From: Candidatus Woesearchaeota archaeon
GTDB lineage: Archaea; Nanobdellota; Nanobdellia; Woesearchaeales; WALR01
Assembly (NCBI GenBank): GCA_015522765.1
Contig: WALR01000161.1
Location: forward strand, 1-7,672
Direction: 5' to 3'
DNA length: 7,672 nt
A program made the position numbers and the translations under genes. The notes beneath the pieces are model-generated. The model did no database searches. It worked only from the letters and a program-made list of their open reading frames with translations, and was not told the DNA's origin. Of this stretch, positions 1 to 6,034 are shown in pieces (within the stretch, counting starts at the first letter, position 1; every line of letters begins with the position of its first letter).

Positions 1-30
1 AGATAATGTATGAAGGATTGCCCCTATTTT

Positions 31-52
31 AAAAAGTTTGTGAAATAAAGAA
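31..52 (-). terminator. T-rich terminator after the MEP-Rpp30 operon
   Basis: Read on the minus strand, the bases directly after the Rpp30 TGA stop are T-rich: a TTCTTTATTT stretch and then a run of five T. Archaeal RNA polymerase terminates at oligo-T tracts without needing a strong hairpin. This is the natural end of the long minus-strand operon. No GC-rich stem is visible, so the call rests on composition and position only. Confidence 0.4.
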
Positions 53-709
53 TCATATCTGAATTACCATCGACTCAGCTGCCTGTTCAGGGCTCATGCC
101 CATGAGAATTCCAAGGCTGGCAACATCTCTTGGATTCTTCATATCATAAGCAGAGGAGGCGAATGAGGAGAAGACCATCCTCAGCCCTGACTTGCGGGCT
201 ATTTTTATGTTCTGCATCTGCCTTCCAATCAGGTATGCCCTTTTGTCTGCAGGCAGAGAAGAAAGAAGCGAGAGGTTCATAGAGATGACCACCTCCTTCT
301 TGGCGAGTATCCCTGCGATAATCTGGTTGAGCCCTCCCCTCCTGTAATGGAGGCTGTCCCTGCCGTAGCCCTCAAAATCCGTCAGTATGACTCTGTGATT
401 ATTACCGCCTGGCAGGGAGTCGGCAATCTTCCTCATGTCCCTTATTTTAGAGATAACAATAATACTCTCCCTGTTCTTCCTTATCTTCCCTATCTCCTTC
501 TCACCCGCCATGAGGGCATGCCTAATCTCTACCTTGTCCTTTCCAATGTGATACGCATCTTCCTTATTCGAGTACTCCTTGTCGTGCAGGACTATCAGCC
601 TGCCTATTCCAAGGGATGATGCATCCTTAATGATATTCTTAATATCCCCCTTATCCACTATGATATCAGTGTATACTCCTTCCTTCTCCTTTACCCTGCT
701 TTTCTCCAT
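53..709 (-). CDS. rnp3: RNase P protein component 3 (Rpp30 family)
   Basis: A 218-residue protein resembling archaeal Rpp30, the PHP/TIM-barrel-like subunit of RNase P that supports 5' maturation of tRNA precursors. Recognisable parts are the segment LNQIIAGILAKKEVVISMNL (127-146), matching the family pattern of a buried helix followed by a 'fSlrpLL' strand, the segment around IARKSGLRMVFSSFA (170-184), and the C-terminal NPRDVASLGILMGM (192-205), which is the family's most typical signature (sRDL.SL....GM). Length fits archaeal members. The ATG at 709 is the only usable start, because an in-frame TAA lies 13-15 bases upstream. A GGAGGAG stretch abuts the ispH stop but is about 17 bases from this ATG, longer than usual. 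It is the last gene of the isoprenoid operon, 23 bases after ispH. Family assignment is firm; membership in the same transcript is inferred from spacing. Confidence 0.86.
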   Translation of the reverse strand: MEKSRVKEKEGVYTDIIVDKGDIKNIIKDASSLGIGRLIVLHDKEYSNKEDAYHIGKDKVEIRHALMAGEKEIGKIRKNRESIIVISKIRDMRKIADSLPGGNNHRVILTDFEGYGRDSLHYRRGGLNQIIAGILAKKEVVISMNLSLLSSLPADKRAYLIGRQMQNIKIARKSGLRMVFSSFASSAYDMKNPRDVASLGILMGMSPEQAAESMVIQI

Positions 710-732
710 TCTACTCTGATGTTAGTCTCCTC

Positions 733-1767
733 CTATTTATCATTTACCCATCCCTCTATGCTCTTATGCACATTATTAATAATCCAGTCGGGTGTGCTTG
801 CCCCGGCGCTTATCCCTATTAATCCCTCTCCCTTTTTCTTAACCTTTTTAAACCATCCCTCATTTAGCTCTGACTCATCAGCCACAAGATATGAATCCTT
901 ACAATTCGCCCGGCAGATATCGAACAATTCCTTTGTGTTGCTGCTGTTATGCCCTCCTATCACTACCATTATATCGGCTCTTCTCGACAGCTTCTCTGCG
1001 CCCTCCTGCCTCTTTCTTGTGGGCCCGCATATTGTTTCTGCCTTTATGAATCCGGGCAGCCCTGAAGCATTTCCTCTCCCCTCTTCATCCAGCTTTCCGA
1101 GAAGAGCATTTATCTGCGCGGGTGAAAGCGGGGAATACTCTGTTTTGAGGATGGCGCTTATTCTGTCGGCAATATCCCTGTATGCGGAAACGCTCATAGT
1201 TGTCTGGGAGAGCAGTGCAATTCTCGGGCAGGGGTTTTTCCCTTTGTTCTTCTCTATACTCCTGACTAATTCTTCTGGCCCAACCTCGTCTGCGGATTCG
1301 ATAATCTGAATATGGGCATCACTGGCATTCTCCCTTATTGACGCTATTGTTGCTATTGCCTCAGGGTGTTTCCTCTTGCCGAAGAATATAAGCGAGTAGC
1401 CTGCCCTGGCAAGCGCAATCCCTGTTTTATGGACAATCCTGACGAGGGGGCAGGTTGCATCTATGAGGTTGCCCCTCTCTGTGCTTATCCCCTTCTTCCT
1501 CAGTGAGCGATATGTTGACGACACCTCGCCGTGAGCCCTTAAAATGACCATTGACGCGGGGGGTATCTCCTCTACCCTGTCAACGAAAACAATTCCTCTT
1601 CTCTTAAGCAACTCGCTGACATTCCTGTTGTGAACGAGTTCGCCCTTTGCATACACCCCTCCTTCTTCATTGCCCCTCTTTAAGGCGGCATTCATGGCGA
1701 GCTCCACTGCCCGCTTCACGCCTGTGCAAAAACCAGCACTCTCAGCTATCTCAATCATTATCAACAC
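733..1767 (-). CDS. ispH: IspH, 4-hydroxy-3-methylbut-2-enyl diphosphate reductase
   Basis: Last enzyme of the MEP pathway, an iron-sulfur reductase converting HMBPP to IPP and DMAPP. Counting from the longest possible start (ATG at 1797), the three cluster cysteines are C24 (AGFCTGVKRA), C116 (DATCPLV) and C257 (TICGPT). Substrate-binding residues are also present: H56 (VHNRNV), H89 (RAHGE), H144 and E146 (KHPEA), SQTTMS (197-202), GHNSSNT (282-288) and GISAGAST (328-335). The protein is about 30-40 residues longer than E. coli IspH. Much of the extra length lies between SQTTMS and the third cysteine, with a smaller insert before SQTTMS. I place the start at GTG 1767, six bases after a GGAG that overlaps the ispE stop; ATG 1773, ATG 1758 and ATG 1797 are alternatives. 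The stop is TAG. Electrons would come from a ferredoxin or flavodoxin encoded elsewhere. Confidence 0.95.
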   Translation of the reverse strand: MLIMIEIAESAGFCTGVKRAVELAMNAALKRGNEEGGVYAKGELVHNRNVSELLKRRGIVFVDRVEEIPPASMVILRAHGEVSSTYRSLRKKGISTERGNLIDATCPLVRIVHKTGIALARAGYSLIFFGKRKHPEAIATIASIRENASDAHIQIIESADEVGPEELVRSIEKNKGKNPCPRIALLSQTTMSVSAYRDIADRISAILKTEYSPLSPAQINALLGKLDEEGRGNASGLPGFIKAETICGPTRKRQEGAEKLSRRADIMVVIGGHNSSNTKELFDICRANCKDSYLVADESELNEGWFKKVKKKGEGLIGISAGASTPDWIINNVHKSIEGWVNDK

Positions 1768-1777
1768 TATCATCTCC

Positions 1778-2632
1778 TCATATGACGGAATGTGCATAAA
1801 CCCCCTTAAAATCCCCCCACCTGCTGGATTTATCCCTAATCAGGTGGCATGCCCTTCTCGCATCTCTCTCGCTTTTATATACGCCAAATAGGGCAGGACC
1901 CTTGCCGCTCATCCCGGCTGCCAGTGCTTCCTCTTCTTTAATAAGCGTTATCATTCTGTGTATATAAGGATAAAACGAGTTTGCAACCTCTATGAAGTCG
2001 TTGTGTATTGCTCCCTGAATAGAGAGAGAAGGGTCATCATCACTTTTAAAATGAGGCGGATTAATCCTTCCCTTCCTTTCCTCGTCAAGCATCCTGTAGG
2101 CATCCTTTGTTGGGATAAATGCCTTCCTCTCGTAGAATATGCAGAAGTGGAGGAACGGAAGACTCACAGTTTTTATAATCTCCCCTCTTCCCTTGGCTAT
2201 GGCTGCCCCGCCGCCTATGAAGAAGGGCACATCAGAGCCTACAAGAAACGCTCTCTCAACCATCTCCTTATTGCTCAGTTTAAGTGAAAGCACACTGTTA
2301 ATGGCCTTTATTAATTCAGCTGCCTGGCTGCTTCCAATGCCTAAGCCGACGCCTGAAGGAATCCTCCTCTCAACCTCAACATTTACGCCTGCCCTTATCC
2401 TGAATTTCTTCCTCATGATTTCATATGCTTTAATCAGGGTGTTCTCCTCGGGAACATCCCCCCTGACTGTTATCCCCTCTTCTCCCTGCCTTATATCAAT
2501 GCGGAGCCTGTCTGAGAATGAAACCTCCTGCATAAGGCTCTTTATTTGGTGGAGCCCTGCCTCCGCTTCCCCCACATATAAGTTAAGATTCAGCTTGGCG
2601 TTCGCCTCTCTTAGAATAACCATGATAACCAC
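1778..2632 (-). CDS. ispE: IspE, 4-diphosphocytidyl-2-C-methyl-D-erythritol kinase
   Basis: GHMP-family kinase that phosphorylates CDP-methylerythritol with ATP, between the IspD and IspF steps. Numbered from ATG 2644, it shows the N-terminal AKLNLNLYV motif (16-24, substrate lysine K17), the glycine-rich ATP loop PSGVGLGIGSSQAA (96-109), the catalytic aspartate D138 in GSDVPFF, and a C-terminal MSGKGPALFG motif (245-254). The usual DGYH substrate loop reads EAGLH (28-32): the histidine is kept, but the tyrosine that stacks on cytosine in E. coli IspE is a leucine. Mevalonate kinase and archaeal shikimate kinase share the fold; the AKLNL and GSDVP motifs and the neighbours favour IspE. GTG 2632 is preferred as start because a GAGG lies six bases upstream of it; ATG 2644 (the GAGG is inside it) and ATG 2623 are alternatives. 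It begins about 18 bases after ispDF and its stop abuts the ispH ribosome site. Confidence 0.9.
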   Translation of the reverse strand: MVIMVILREANAKLNLNLYVGEAEAGLHQIKSLMQEVSFSDRLRIDIRQGEEGITVRGDVPEENTLIKAYEIMRKKFRIRAGVNVEVERRIPSGVGLGIGSSQAAELIKAINSVLSLKLSNKEMVERAFLVGSDVPFFIGGGAAIAKGRGEIIKTVSLPFLHFCIFYERKAFIPTKDAYRMLDEERKGRINPPHFKSDDDPSLSIQGAIHNDFIEVANSFYPYIHRMITLIKEEEALAAGMSGKGPALFGVYKSERDARRACHLIRDKSSRWGDFKGVYAHSVI

Positions 2633-2650
2633 TATTCCCCTCATTAATTG

Positions 2651-3838
2651 TTAATGGAGATTATATGCTGATACAATAACCGTCGCCTTAATCCCTTTTA
2701 TGCCGCAGCCCTCCCCGCTTGTGAATGTCAGACCGATTCTTCCTTCTTCTATGCCGAGTATCCTGGACATGCTTTTTATTATCTCCTCCCTGAATGGTTC
2801 AAGCCTCGGCCTTGGAGCCATGATTGAGGCAGATACATGCTTTATGCCAAGCCCCTTCTCCTTTAGCATCTTAAGGGCAAATGGGACGAATTCACTGCTT
2901 TGTCTCCCCTTATTTTCCTCATTATTTGGAAAGTAATAACCTATGGATTTTCCCCCTGCGGCTGATGAGAGGGCGTTGAAAAGTGCGTGCAGGACAGCAT
3001 CCCCGTCAGACCACGCCCTGCTTTTAAGTGAGTTGCTTACCTTAACCCCTCCAATGACCAGGCCGCTTTCCCCCTCTTTTTCTGCCTCATCTAGCTCGTG
3101 GGAGTCCTCTCCTATCCCCTCTATACAGCTTCCCGCTGATTCAGGGAAGAACCACCCCATAAGTGCAATTGCCATCCTCATATCCTCTATTGTGGTTATC
3201 TTAAAGTTTGAGTAGGGGGTTTCAACAATCCTTACCCTTATTCCAGACGCATCTGCCATTTCTGCCTCATCCCTGAAGTTCTTCAGGGCTTGCTCCTTGA
3301 AAGACGAGAACATCTTTTTAGCATTATCAAATGAGAATGCCTGGGGGGTCTGGGCGCGGAATAATGAGTTGCCCTCCCATCTTTTAACAAAGTCTCCCTC
3401 ATCGGATTCCTTAAGTGCGTCGTTAATCCTCGCCGCCAGAATCGCAGCCCCGCCTGATAAAGCCGCCTTCTCGAGCTCAGTAAGGTTTTTTTTATCGACA
3501 AATATGTTCGCGGCATTATGAAACATCACTACCTCCTCTTCATCAGGATTAAACCGGCTTATCATATTAAAGCCTTTTAGCGAGGATAACCCGCGGCTCT
3601 CCCCTCCCTCTGAAACAGCTATCTCCTTAGAGATTTCTTTTGAGAGGGCGGATGCAATTATCCCTGCTTCTTCAACTAATTCAGGGGGGACAACCCATAC
3701 AAACCCTCTTATCTTAATCCTGCTCAGGGCTATCGTCGCCCACTCAATCATGCTCCTTGAGTAGAGCTTAACAAACGCCTTGCTTCCCCTCCCAAGACGC
3801 TCTCCTTTTCCGGCTCCAAGGATAACCGCGAGTGTCAC
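2651..3838 (-). CDS. ispDF: IspDF, bifunctional CDP-ME synthase / MECDP synthase
   Basis: A fusion of two MEP enzymes. Residues 1 to about 230 are IspD, the cytidylyltransferase: ILGAGKGERLG (6-16, R14), K20, GGESRGLSSLKGF (78-90), QTPQAF (163-168), and FKITTIEDM with K213. Residues about 238-395 are IspF, the zinc cyclase: ligands D245 and H247 (GEDSH) and H284 (SDGDAVLHAL), FPNN (303-306), and the C-terminal TSGEGCGI (373-380). Fused IspDF proteins are known in alpha- and epsilonproteobacteria. Here several near-invariant residues differ: IspD HDAARP reads HNAANI, IspF HSDGD reads WSDGD, and GDIG reads KSIG. The start is GTG, sharing four bases (GTGA) with the ispG stop, so translation is probably coupled. 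IspD and IspF act at non-consecutive steps; the kinase between them, IspE, is the next gene. The fold assignment is firm; full activity of both halves is inferred. Confidence 0.92.
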   Translation of the reverse strand: MTLAVILGAGKGERLGRGSKAFVKLYSRSMIEWATIALSRIKIRGFVWVVPPELVEEAGIIASALSKEISKEIAVSEGGESRGLSSLKGFNMISRFNPDEEEVVMFHNAANIFVDKKNLTELEKAALSGGAAILAARINDALKESDEGDFVKRWEGNSLFRAQTPQAFSFDNAKKMFSSFKEQALKNFRDEAEMADASGIRVRIVETPYSNFKITTIEDMRMAIALMGWFFPESAGSCIEGIGEDSHELDEAEKEGESGLVIGGVKVSNSLKSRAWSDGDAVLHALFNALSSAAGGKSIGYYFPNNEENKGRQSSEFVPFALKMLKEKGLGIKHVSASIMAPRPRLEPFREEIIKSMSRILGIEEGRIGLTFTSGEGCGIKGIKATVIVSAYNLH

Positions 3839-4890
3839 CTTCTCCTCTCCTCCACTATTCGGTTAACCTCTTCAACGAGTCTTTCAACTATCCTGTCAGG
3901 GCTCACCCTGTCAATAATCTTATCCTTCCTGAAGAGTATACCCTGTCCAAGCCCGCCTGCAACCCCTACATCTGCGTGCCTCGCCTCCCCTGGGCCGTTG
4001 ACAGGGCATCCCATCACTGCCACAGTGATGTCCTCTTTTACACCGGAAAGAGCCTCTTCGACCTTTGCCGCCAGCTTTATTACGTCTATCTCCGCCCTTG
4101 CGCATGTGGGGCAGGAGACAATCTTAACCCCCTTTCTTAATCCAAGAGAGGAAAGCAGCTCCCTGCCTGCAGCCACCTCCTTTAAAGGATTGTCAGAGAT
4201 GCTTATCCTTATAGTGTCTCCTATCCCCTCCCTTAGAAGGGTGCCTATCCCTAAAGAGGAGCGTATGAGGCTCTGGGTAAGTGGGCCTGCCTCTGTGACT
4301 CCCAGGTGGAGGGGGTAGTCGCACGCCTTTGCAATCCTCTCGTTTGCCCCTATCATCTCCTCAAAGTTGCTTGATTTTAGGCTGAGCACGATGTCCCTGA
4401 AATCAAGGCTCTCAACAAGTCTTAGGGCTTTCATTGCAGAATTAAAAAGTCCCTCCTCGACAGGCATGCCCCTGAACTCTGCCTCTATGCTCCCTGAGTT
4501 TACCCCTATCCTGAGGGCAATTCCGTTCTCCCTGGCAGCCTTAACAATCTGCCTCACCTTATCCGCTCCCCCCGCATTCCCCGGGTTAAACCTTATCTTG
4601 TCAACATAGGGGGCTGAGAGAATTGCGAGCTTATAATCAAAGTGTATGTCCGCCACAAGAGGGACATTAACCTCTCTCCTTATTCTTCTAAGGGCGTAGG
4701 CAGACTCCCTGTCAGGAACAGCCACCCTCACTATGTCTGCACCCGCACCTGAAAGTTCATTAATCTGCTCAATGCACCCCTCTGCGTCTCTTGTCTTAAC
4801 AGTGGTCATGGACTGCACTGTGATTGGCGAGTCGCCGCCTATGTAAACATCGCCGACCCTTACCCTTCTGCTCCTTCTTCTTTTACCCAT
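3835..4890 (-). CDS. ispG: IspG, 4-hydroxy-3-methylbut-2-enyl diphosphate synthase
   Basis: Iron-sulfur enzyme that converts methylerythritol cyclodiphosphate to HMBPP, the penultimate MEP step. Numbered from the GTG at 4902, it has the N-terminal TIM barrel with SPITVQSMTT (25-34), VADIHFDYKLA (83-93), IRFNPGNAG (103-111) and LRIGVNSGS (130-138). The C-terminal cluster domain carries SCPTC (C264, C267) and GCPVNGPGEA (C299 with conserved E306). The length of about 351 residues is that of the bacterial two-domain form without the extra domain of plant enzymes. ATG 4890 is the likely start: a GGGGG sits five bases upstream, and the GTG 4902 start would contain that ribosome site. It is the first gene of the operon, behind its own TATA-like sequences. 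The electron donor is not encoded here. Confidence 0.96.
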   Translation of the reverse strand: MGKRRRSRRVRVGDVYIGGDSPITVQSMTTVKTRDAEGCIEQINELSGAGADIVRVAVPDRESAYALRRIRREVNVPLVADIHFDYKLAILSAPYVDKIRFNPGNAGGADKVRQIVKAARENGIALRIGVNSGSIEAEFRGMPVEEGLFNSAMKALRLVESLDFRDIVLSLKSSNFEEMIGANERIAKACDYPLHLGVTEAGPLTQSLIRSSLGIGTLLREGIGDTIRISISDNPLKEVAAGRELLSSLGLRKGVKIVSCPTCARAEIDVIKLAAKVEEALSGVKEDITVAVMGCPVNGPGEARHADVGVAGGLGQGILFRKDKIIDRVSPDRIVERLVEEVNRIVEERRR

Positions 4891-4920
4891 TAAATCCCCC
4901 ACTGATTAAGAAAACAGGAA

Positions 4921-4952
4921 GATATTAAATCTTTCCCATAAGATTAATAAAT
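4921..4952 (-). promoter_or_regulatory. Candidate TATA boxes for the MEP operon
   Basis: Read on the minus strand, two A/T-rich TATA-like elements precede ispG: ATTTAATATC (4930-4921) and ATTTATTAATC (4952-4942). An archaeal start point about 25 bases downstream of the nearer one would give a leader of about 10 bases carrying the GGGGG ribosome site. The farther one would give about 31 bases. Which is used cannot be told from sequence. Confidence 0.45.
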
Positions 4953-5050
4953 AACCAGCTATTCTCCCTGCTCATGAGGGTAAAAAACCACTTTTCCCAG
5001 CTTTTTGACACCATAAGCAGTTCAGGGAGATAGACTTCTGCGTTAAGCCA

Positions 5051-5058
5051 TTTATAAT
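5051..5058 (+). promoter_or_regulatory. TATA box for the deoxyhypusine synthase pair
   Basis: TTTATAAT is centred about 28 bases upstream of the ATG at 5083. Archaeal transcription usually begins 22-27 bases after the TATA centre, so the transcript should start at or just before the start codon and be nearly leaderless. This also argues against the upstream TTG at 5065 as the start. Confidence 0.55.
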
Positions 5059-5082
5059 TCATACTTGCGGGGATTGATAATA

Positions 5083-6024
5083 ATGAGGTATGTAAAGGAT
5101 TTCCATTGGAGTAAGGGGATGCGCATAAGGGGGATGATGGACTCTTTCTCTCATCTCGGCTTTCAAAGCATCCAGCTGGCCAACGCGAGGGACATCATTG
5201 TTAAGATGAAGAAGGAGGGCGCCAAGATATTCCTCACATTCACCTCCAACATGGTCACCTCAGGTCTGAGGGGCTTATTTGCCCAGCTCGTCTCCCTTGG
5301 AATGGCGGATATACTCGTTACGACTGCAGGGGCGATAGAGGAGGATATAATGAAGGCTTATGGAGAGCGCTTCCTTATAGGGAGATTCTCGGCTGATGAT
5401 GTTGAGCTCTACGAGAAGGGCGTTAACAGGGTGGGGAACCTCTTTGTGAGGAATGAGAGCTATGAGAAATTTGAGGATGTTATGGGCGGACTCTTAAAAT
5501 CCATTTATGAGAAGAAGCCGAGGTGGTCTGTTTCAGAGATGCTTAGGGAGTTCGGACTCTCTCTTAATGATGAGCATAGCATACTCTACCAGGCAGCCAG
5601 GAGGAATGTGCCTGTATTCTGCCCTGCAATAACAGACGGCTCAATAGGCTTTCACCTCTACATGTTCCAGCAGGACCACCCTGACTTTGTTGTTGATGTT
5701 GTTGAGGACTTTAAGAGGATACTCTGGAGCACCAGCTATGACGATAAAAAGGGGATAATCTCCCTCGGGGGGAGTGTGTCAAAGCATCACGCCCTGCTTG
5801 CCGCCCTCCTCAACGGCGGGATGAACTATGCGGTTTATCTCACGACCGCGCATTCCTCTTCAGGGAGCATGAGCGGCGCAACAACAGACGAGGCGAAGAG
5901 CTGGGGGAAGGTAAAGGATGACTCAGATGTTTCAACAGTGATAGGTGATGTTACTATAACCTTCCCATTAGTCATTATTTCCGCCCTTGATGAACTATCG
6001 GATGAGGGGGTTATAAAGGGATAG
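5083..6024 (+). CDS. dys: Deoxyhypusine synthase
   Basis: Transfers the aminobutyl group of spermidine, with NAD, to a specific lysine of translation factor aIF5A, the first step to hypusine. The 313-residue length is typical of archaeal enzymes. Numbered from ATG 5083, it has FLTFTSNMVTSGLRG (50-64), TTAGAIEEDI (80-89), FCPAITDGSIG (179-189), GGSVSKHH (229-236) with the conserved histidine pair, TTAHSSSGSMSGATTDEAKS (254-273), and SWGK (273-276), whose K276 is the covalent-intermediate lysine (human K329). A GGGGA lies nine bases before this ATG; the in-frame TTG at 5065 would add six residues and precede the expected transcript start. The stop is TAG. The following decarboxylase starts 10 bases on, suggesting a shared transcript that supplies the polyamine donor. 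No aIF5A gene is in the window. Confidence 0.95.
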   Translation: MRYVKDFHWSKGMRIRGMMDSFSHLGFQSIQLANARDIIVKMKKEGAKIFLTFTSNMVTSGLRGLFAQLVSLGMADILVTTAGAIEEDIMKAYGERFLIGRFSADDVELYEKGVNRVGNLFVRNESYEKFEDVMGGLLKSIYEKKPRWSVSEMLREFGLSLNDEHSILYQAARRNVPVFCPAITDGSIGFHLYMFQQDHPDFVVDVVEDFKRILWSTSYDDKKGIISLGGSVSKHHALLAALLNGGMNYAVYLTTAHSSSGSMSGATTDEAKSWGKVKDDSDVSTVIGDVTITFPLVIISALDELSDEGVIKG

Positions 6025-6034
6025 CGGTGGGATT

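Larger units (their letters stand above)
4891..5082. other. Divergent intergenic region between ispG and deoxyhypusine synthase
   Basis: About 190 bases separate the minus-strand MEP operon from the plus-strand deoxyhypusine synthase pair. It holds the TATA-like boxes listed separately. Its middle part contains one 19-codon open frame on the plus strand, starting at 4974, which I do not recognise. I see no tRNA, no riboswitch fold I can name and no clear inverted-repeat operator. Confidence 0.6.

Noticed and set aside
1..30. Short plus-strand frame ending TTTTAA as the end of an upstream gene
   Set aside because: Only about nine codons are visible, too few to support a gene; it may equally be terminator sequence.
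733..735. TAG as a fully recoded sense codon in this organism
   Set aside because: ispH, dys and the decarboxylase all stop at TAG where the family's usual length ends. Read-through would add only short unrelated tails or run out of frame into the next gene. Only the SecG amber looks sense-like.
719..1309. 196-codon plus-strand frame opposite ispH
   Set aside because: It is rich in Ser, Leu and Pro as expected from antisense reading of the Glu-, Lys- and Gly-rich IspH. No family pattern is seen.
2139..2654. 171-codon plus-strand frame opposite ispE
   Set aside because: It lies entirely across a recognisable GHMP kinase; composition and lack of motifs mark it as a shadow.
5065..5082. TTG at 5065 as the deoxyhypusine synthase start
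   Set aside because: The predicted transcript start is near 5081 and the GGGGA would fall inside the added codons, so ATG 5083 is the better start.
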